DNA from: an uncultured Actinomyces sp.
GTDB taxonomy: Bacteria; Actinomycetota; Actinomycetes; Actinomycetales; Actinomycetaceae
Assembly: GCA_902373545.1 (NCBI GenBank)
Contig: CABKMZ010000041.1
Location: 1 to 16,528, forward strand
Direction of reading: 5' to 3'
Length of the DNA stretch: 16,528 bases
Position numbers and translations under genes: made by a program. Under the pieces are notes generated by a model. The model had not been told where the DNA came from. It saw nothing but the letters and a program-made list of their open reading frames with translations, and ran no database searches. Positions 13,611-16,528 of the stretch are shown piece after piece. Each line of letters opens with the position of its first letter. The stretch's first letter is position 1.

Positions 13611-13646
13611 GACTAACGGCTTGCCGACGGACGACATGAATGCGGG
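13611..13646 (-). pseudogene. More decayed DUF1266 gene tail
   Basis: The minus strand reads PAFMSSVGKPLV, resembling APMSSGGKPIVQ at 11526-11587 and APLSIGGKPIVQ in the intact gene. At DNA level CGGCTTGCC and GGACGACATG-like blocks match the other two tails, about 27 of 33 positions. The stop codon is lost. The flanks 13542-13610 and 13647-13660 show no similarity I can place. Confidence 0.5.
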
Positions 13647-13660
13647 AGGACACCCGGACA

Positions 13661-13702
13661 AAATTCTCCCCCGCGAGCCCTCGTTGGGGCCCGCGGGGGA
13701 GG
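13661..13702 (-). terminator. Rho-independent terminator of the small membrane protein gene
   Basis: CTCCCCCGCG (13666-13675) pairs with CGCGGGGGAG (13692-13701), with additional inner GCCC/GGGC pairing. Read on the minus strand the stem is followed by AATTTTG, a short T-run. It lies 23 bases past the stop of the 89-residue protein gene, closing the DUF1266/small-protein unit before the ABC-F promoter. Confidence 0.75.
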
Positions 13703-13724
13703 AACGGCGACTACTGAGAGATCC

Positions 13725-13994
13725 TCAGAACAGCAGCGGGAACACCGCCGAGGCCGGGGCGACGAACGCGGCGCCACCCAGCAGAGAGTCCTTCAGGGAG
13801 AGGATGAAGTAGGTGAGCACGAGTAAGACAACGATAAGAAAGCCCGAGAAGATGAGGTTGTTGCGCTGGCGCTTGTACTGCTCGGGCGTCAGGTCTTCCT
13901 TCGTGCGGATGAGCGGGACCTCGCCGTGGACGGAACCGGTGTTCCCACCGGGCTTGTGGCCGTCGCTGTAGACAGGCTTGTTCTGGTCGGACAT
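13725..13994 (-). CDS. Small membrane protein, function unknown
   Basis: An 89-residue protein with a polar N-terminus (1-45, rich in Asp, Lys, Gly and Asn, containing LTPEQYKRQRNNL) followed by one clear membrane segment at 47-67 (LIFSGFLIVVLLVLTYFIL). A second, weaker hydrophobic stretch at 71-89 runs to the C-terminus. Start supported by GTAGGAGG 5-6 bases upstream. It lies 27 bases after the DUF1266 gene on the same strand and before a terminator, so the two are probably one operon; both proteins are membrane-anchored and could act together. I do not recognise the family. Confidence 0.75.
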   Translation of the reverse strand: MSDQNKPVYSDGHKPGGNTGSVHGEVPLIRTKEDLTPEQYKRQRNNLIFSGFLIVVLLVLTYFILSLKDSLLGGAAFVAPASAVFPLLF

Positions 13995-14021
13995 TGCGGC
14001 CTCCTACAAGGGTGCGTGTTG

Positions 14022-15080
14022 CTACTGGACGATTGGCTTGCCGCCGATGGACAGGGGTGCGCGGGTGCGGGCCTGCATGTCGAGCTCACGCTCCCACGCC
14101 GAGGCGTCCTGCCACCTCGCGTACGACAGCAGGGTCAGACCGTTGTCAGCTTGGAGCGCGTCGAGCAGGAGGAAGCGAGGGGCGACGGAAGGAGTGTCCC
14201 ACGGGATCGCTGTCCACAGGCCGTTGGCGCCGATCAGGAACTCCCCGCGGTTACGCTCGTGCAGGTCGTTCTCTGCCTCCTGCTCCACACCTTCGGCGGC
14301 CCACAGCCAGCGGGTGAGGCGGAAGGCATCCCAGGCCTCGTTCCATGAAGAGTAGGGCATGTGCAGCGCGCGGTTGATGAGAGCGAGGGTGTCCCAGGCC
14401 TCCTCGTCCGTCAGGTACCCGAGGGCCGCGCCGGAGCGCGTCAGCATGGCCGCGCGGATGAAGTCCCACGCGCCAAAGTCCACGTCGTTGATGCTGCGGT
14501 CGTTATTGAGGAAGCGGTGGATACGCCAGCGTTCCTCCCACGCGTCCGTCTGCTTGTCGGCAATCTCGTCGAGGCGCGCCAGGCGGTTTTTCAGCCACGA
14601 TGGATTGTTGCACTGCTCGCGCGTGCGTCCGAAGTCCTTGCGGTGTCCCTCCCGGAGGAGCCAATAGAGTTGGTGGAGCAGGTCGGATCGGCTCGTGATG
14701 CCCCAGTCGCGCGCGAGCATGTCCTTGGTCGAGCCGGGCTCGGTGACTGCGAGCGCGTCGACCGGGTTGCCGTGGCACAGGGCGTAGGGGAAGGACGGGG
14801 CGAGCAGCCGCGCGCGGGCGTCGGTCGCGAGGGCCTTGCGCGAGCCTCGTAGCTTCGGTGTGTGATGCTCGTTGAGCTTGTTCCAGTCCTTTTCCTTGCC
14901 GGCCTTGCGCACATCGCGCGGCGCGGGAACGGCGCCTTTCGAGCGGGCGATCGCCTGCTTGACGTAGTAATTCAGCAAAAACACGATGACGCACCCGATG
15001 GCGAACCATACGGGGAAGGGAATGTCGGACACAAAATTCGCAATCACGGTCACGATTGTGCCCGATGAAACGCCGCCCAC
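14022..15080 (-). CDS. DUF1266-domain protein with an N-terminal membrane anchor
   Basis: A 352-residue protein of unknown function. One membrane segment lies near the N-terminus (about 22-42, PVWFAIGCVIVFLLNYYV), followed by a basic stretch (KQAIARSKG) and a large soluble domain, probably cytoplasmic. Aromatic-rich helices such as DLLHQLYWLLREGH, WRIHRFLNNDRS, DFIRAAMLTRSG and YSSWNEAWDAF match the DUF1266 pattern (D-L-x-x-L-x-W-L and AWD motifs). The start is GTG at 15080, after a modest TTGAGG ribosome site; the ATG alternatives would remove part of the domain. It is probably co-transcribed with the downstream small membrane protein. A truncated paralogue lies immediately upstream (15180-15749), and fragments of two further gene tails lie at 11526 and 13611. 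Confidence 0.75.
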   Translation of the reverse strand: MGGVSSGTIVTVIANFVSDIPFPVWFAIGCVIVFLLNYYVKQAIARSKGAVPAPRDVRKAGKEKDWNKLNEHHTPKLRGSRKALATDARARLLAPSFPYALCHGNPVDALAVTEPGSTKDMLARDWGITSRSDLLHQLYWLLREGHRKDFGRTREQCNNPSWLKNRLARLDEIADKQTDAWEERWRIHRFLNNDRSINDVDFGAWDFIRAAMLTRSGAALGYLTDEEAWDTLALINRALHMPYSSWNEAWDAFRLTRWLWAAEGVEQEAENDLHERNRGEFLIGANGLWTAIPWDTPSVAPRFLLLDALQADNGLTLLSYARWQDASAWERELDMQARTRAPLSIGGKPIVQ

Positions 15081-15106
15081 ACAACCTCAAGGCGGGTGGG
15101 GTGGGG

Positions 15107-15121
15107 ACGAGGCCTGGGCTG
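15107..15121 (+). repeat. ACGAGGCC-type dispersed element
   Basis: ACGAGGCCTGGGCTG, one base different from 296-310, in the 99-base gap between the DUF1266 gene and its truncated paralogue. Nothing else was recognised in this gap. Confidence 0.45.
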
Positions 15122-15179
15122 AGCGCGCGGACCCCGACCGGTTTCCGGGTGGTGGAGCTCGGCCGGGGCCGCAGGTGCG

Positions 15180-15749
15180 TCAGCGTCGAGGGACGATCCG
15201 CAGCGTCGTCTGGTCGTCGAGTTCTAGCTCCCAGCGCGAGGAGCGCTCACGCTTCTGGCGCGACAGCGTGCTCAACTGCTTCGTGGGCGCGAGCGCGTCG
15301 AGGATGAGGAAGCGGGGCGCGGGGTAGGGGGCGTTCCAGAGGATCGATGTCCACAGGCCGTTCTTTCCGATGAGGATCTCGCCTCGGTGGCGGTCGTGCA
15401 GGTCGTTGGTGGCCTCCTGCGCCTGTCCTTCGGCCGCCCAGAACCAGCGGGTTGTGCGGAAGGCATCCCAGGCCTCGTCCCACGAGGAGTAGCTCAGTTG
15501 CAGCGCGTGGTTGATGACCGCGAGGGTGTCGCATGCCTCGTCCTCGGTCAGCCAGCCCAGGCCGGCACCGATGCGCGTGAGCATGGCCGCGCGGATGAAG
15601 TCCCACGCGGCGAAGTCGACGCTCTGGACGCGTCGGTCGTTATTGAGCAGGCGGTGGATGCGCCAGCGCTTCTCCCACGCGTAGGTGTCCTCGTCGGCCT
15701 TCTTGTCGAGGCGCGCGAGCGTCGAAGATACCCAGGCGGGGTGGGTTTG
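15180..15749 (-). pseudogene. DUF1266 paralogue lacking its N-terminal half
   Basis: From about 15749 the minus strand encodes HPAWVSSTLARLDKKADEDT and then WEKRWRIHRLLNNDRR, continuing through VDFAAWDFIRAAMLTRIGAG to a C-terminus ending RIVPRR. This aligns without gaps over nearly all of its length with the C-terminal half of the neighbouring DUF1266 protein (from NPSWLKNRLARLDE), at about two thirds identity by eye. Upstream of 15749 the frame stays open to a stop at 15894-15896, but homology ends and no ATG, GTG or ribosome site is present. The membrane anchor and first half are missing. An internal ATG at 15584 (134 codons) sits inside the conserved block and is not a natural start. No internal stop or frameshift is seen, so truncation may be recent or a residual protein may be made. 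Confidence 0.75.
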
Positions 15750-15760
15750 GAGACCGCGCG

Positions 15761-15776
15761 ACGAGGCCGGGGCCGG
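15761..15776 (+). repeat. ACGAGGCC-type dispersed element
   Basis: ACGAGGCCGGGGCCGG differs from 296-311 at one position. It lies 12 bases from the point where the truncated DUF1266 paralogue loses homology (about 15749). Confidence 0.45.
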
Positions 15777-15853
15777 GTTTGTGGGTCGTCGCGCGTGAGG
15801 GTTCGCGACAGGTGGTCGTGCTCGCTCGTTTGTGCGCAGCTGGACCCTTGAGG

Positions 15854-15884
15854 TGGCGGTGTGGGCGCCCTGCCCACACTGCCA
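15854..15884 (+). repeat. Hairpin in the gap between the DUF1266 fragment and the last gene
   Basis: TGGCGGTGTGGGC (15854-15866) pairs with GCCCACACTGCCA (15872-15884), 13 pairs with one G-T wobble, around a 5-base loop. There is no T-run, so it may be a terminator or a folded relic. Outside this hairpin and the two short elements, I see nothing recognisable in 15750-15991. Confidence 0.4.
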
Positions 15885-15966
15885 GCCATAGGGTTAACGT
15901 GCGCAGTCAAGGGCCCAGGGCGCCACCCCTGAGATGAACGCACCGGCAGCAGAGCCACCCAAGGGA

Positions 15967-15978
15967 CCCAGGCCTCGT
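15967..15978 (-). repeat. ACGAGGCC-type dispersed element (short form)
   Basis: Minus strand ACGAGGCCTGGG, 13 bases after the stop of the right-edge gene, a position similar to the copies behind the DUF808 and yoeB genes. Confidence 0.4.
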
Positions 15979-15991
15979 CAATGACGAAAAC

Positions 15992-16528
15992 TCAGCCCGC
16001 CCGCTTCGGCGTGATTCCCATGAGGACCGTGTCCGGGTGGGGGTAGGTGCCGAGGTAACGCAGGAAAATGCTGCGCTCGGGGACGGGGGTCGCGATAAGC
16101 AGGTCATCGTAGAAGACGGACGCGTAGGTCGCGCCGATCTCATCGAGCGATGCCAGGGGAATGCCCGAGGGGACGGCGTAGAGGGTCTCTGGAGGAGCGG
16201 GTTCCTTCCGATCGTCGTGTGTCGGGGGAATGGAGAGAATCAGGGATCCATCCGTCGAGATGGCTGCTGTCTTCGGGTAGGAGACACGATCGGCCCCTCC
16301 CGCCTCGTTCGTGACGTGCAGGCGCCTGCCGTTGATGGCGGTGATGCGTGAGGGGAGGGCATTGTCGCCCGTATGCGTGCACAGGTGTGCCCAGGTGACC
16401 TCGCCCGAGATGAGGGTTGTCGCCAGTTGCTCGCTTGTCGGGGTTATGGTCTGGCCGATCTCGTCCCAACACTGGATGGTGTCGGCTCCCCTCAGGCGTA
16501 TGGCGTTGTCTGTCAGAGGGATGCGCGA
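15992..16528 (-). CDS. C-terminal part of an unidentified protein (runs off the right edge)
   Basis: An open frame of 178 codons without any interruption from the right edge to TGA at 15994-15992; the start lies outside the window. The codons show the G/C third-position bias of real genes here, and the other two minus-strand frames contain stops or implausible composition. Visible segments include IQCWDEIGQTITP, ITAINGRRLHVTNE, AAISTDGSLILSIPPTH, ETLYAVPSGIPLASLDEIGA and, at the end, FLRYLGTYPHPDTVLMGITP. Alternating short strands and turns suggest a beta-rich fold, perhaps repeat-like, with no membrane segment. I do not recognise the family. It is in the same orientation as the DUF1266 genes but 242 bases upstream of the fragment. 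Confidence 0.65.
   Translation of the reverse strand, partial: SRIPLTDNAIRLRGADTIQCWDEIGQTITPTSEQLATTLISGEVTWAHLCTHTGDNALPSRITAINGRRLHVTNEAGGADRVSYPKTAAISTDGSLILSIPPTHDDRKEPAPPETLYAVPSGIPLASLDEIGATYASVFYDDLLIATPVPERSIFLRYLGTYPHPDTVLMGITPKRAG

Noticed and set aside
15180..15584. Treating the 134-codon frame from ATG 15584 as a complete gene
   Set aside because: Homology to the DUF1266 neighbour continues in frame for 55 codons upstream of that ATG, so it is an internal methionine of a truncated gene.
1..16528. CRISPR array, tRNA or rRNA genes, insertion sequence or integrase
   Set aside because: No regularly spaced repeats, cloverleaf-type sequence, transposase or recombinase motifs were seen on either strand.

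Overview
The window is high-GC DNA with Actinobacteria-like gene content. Strong third-position G/C bias, AGGAGG-type ribosome sites mixed with apparently leaderless starts, and the gene families present suggest an Actinomyces/Schaalia-type member of the Actinomycetaceae. That placement is inference; there is no rRNA or tRNA gene here.

The left part (1-3152) looks like ordinary chromosome. It holds the start of a superoxide dismutase gene (minus), a DUF808/YedI-type membrane protein (minus), and a divergently transcribed 565-residue class I methyltransferase (plus) closed by a 15-bp perfect hairpin.

From 3278 to 9743 there is a translationally coupled three-gene operon (plus): a C-terminal SWIM zinc-finger protein, then two large helical-repeat proteins (819 and 872 aa) joined by ATGA start/stop overlaps. 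The two large proteins look like distant paralogues of the DUF6493-type partners found beside SWIM genes. No MoxR ATPase or VWA gene, the usual companions, is visible. The block is followed at 9712-9822 by a diverged second copy of the methyltransferase gene's last codons, stop and hairpin, so the module is bracketed by two methyltransferase 3' ends.

From 9880 rightwards everything is on the minus strand and patchy: a YoeB/YefM toxin-antitoxin pair with a double TGTACA operator, a DsrE-family protein, a YjdF-family protein with a possible long leader, an ABC-F ATPase, a small membrane protein, a DUF1266 protein, a truncated DUF1266 paralogue, and the C-terminal end of an unidentified protein running off the right edge. 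Between them lie gene-tail fossils: a DUF1266 tail fused by microhomology to a tail of the 872-aa gene (11526-11766), and a more decayed DUF1266 tail (13611-13646).

The main theme is repeated retention of gene 3' ends around the SWIM module and the DUF1266 genes, suggesting repeated recombination at gene tails. A dispersed 12-16 bp element, ACGAGGCCNGGGCTG, also recurs, mostly between genes. No CRISPR, insertion sequence, integrase or RNA gene was seen.
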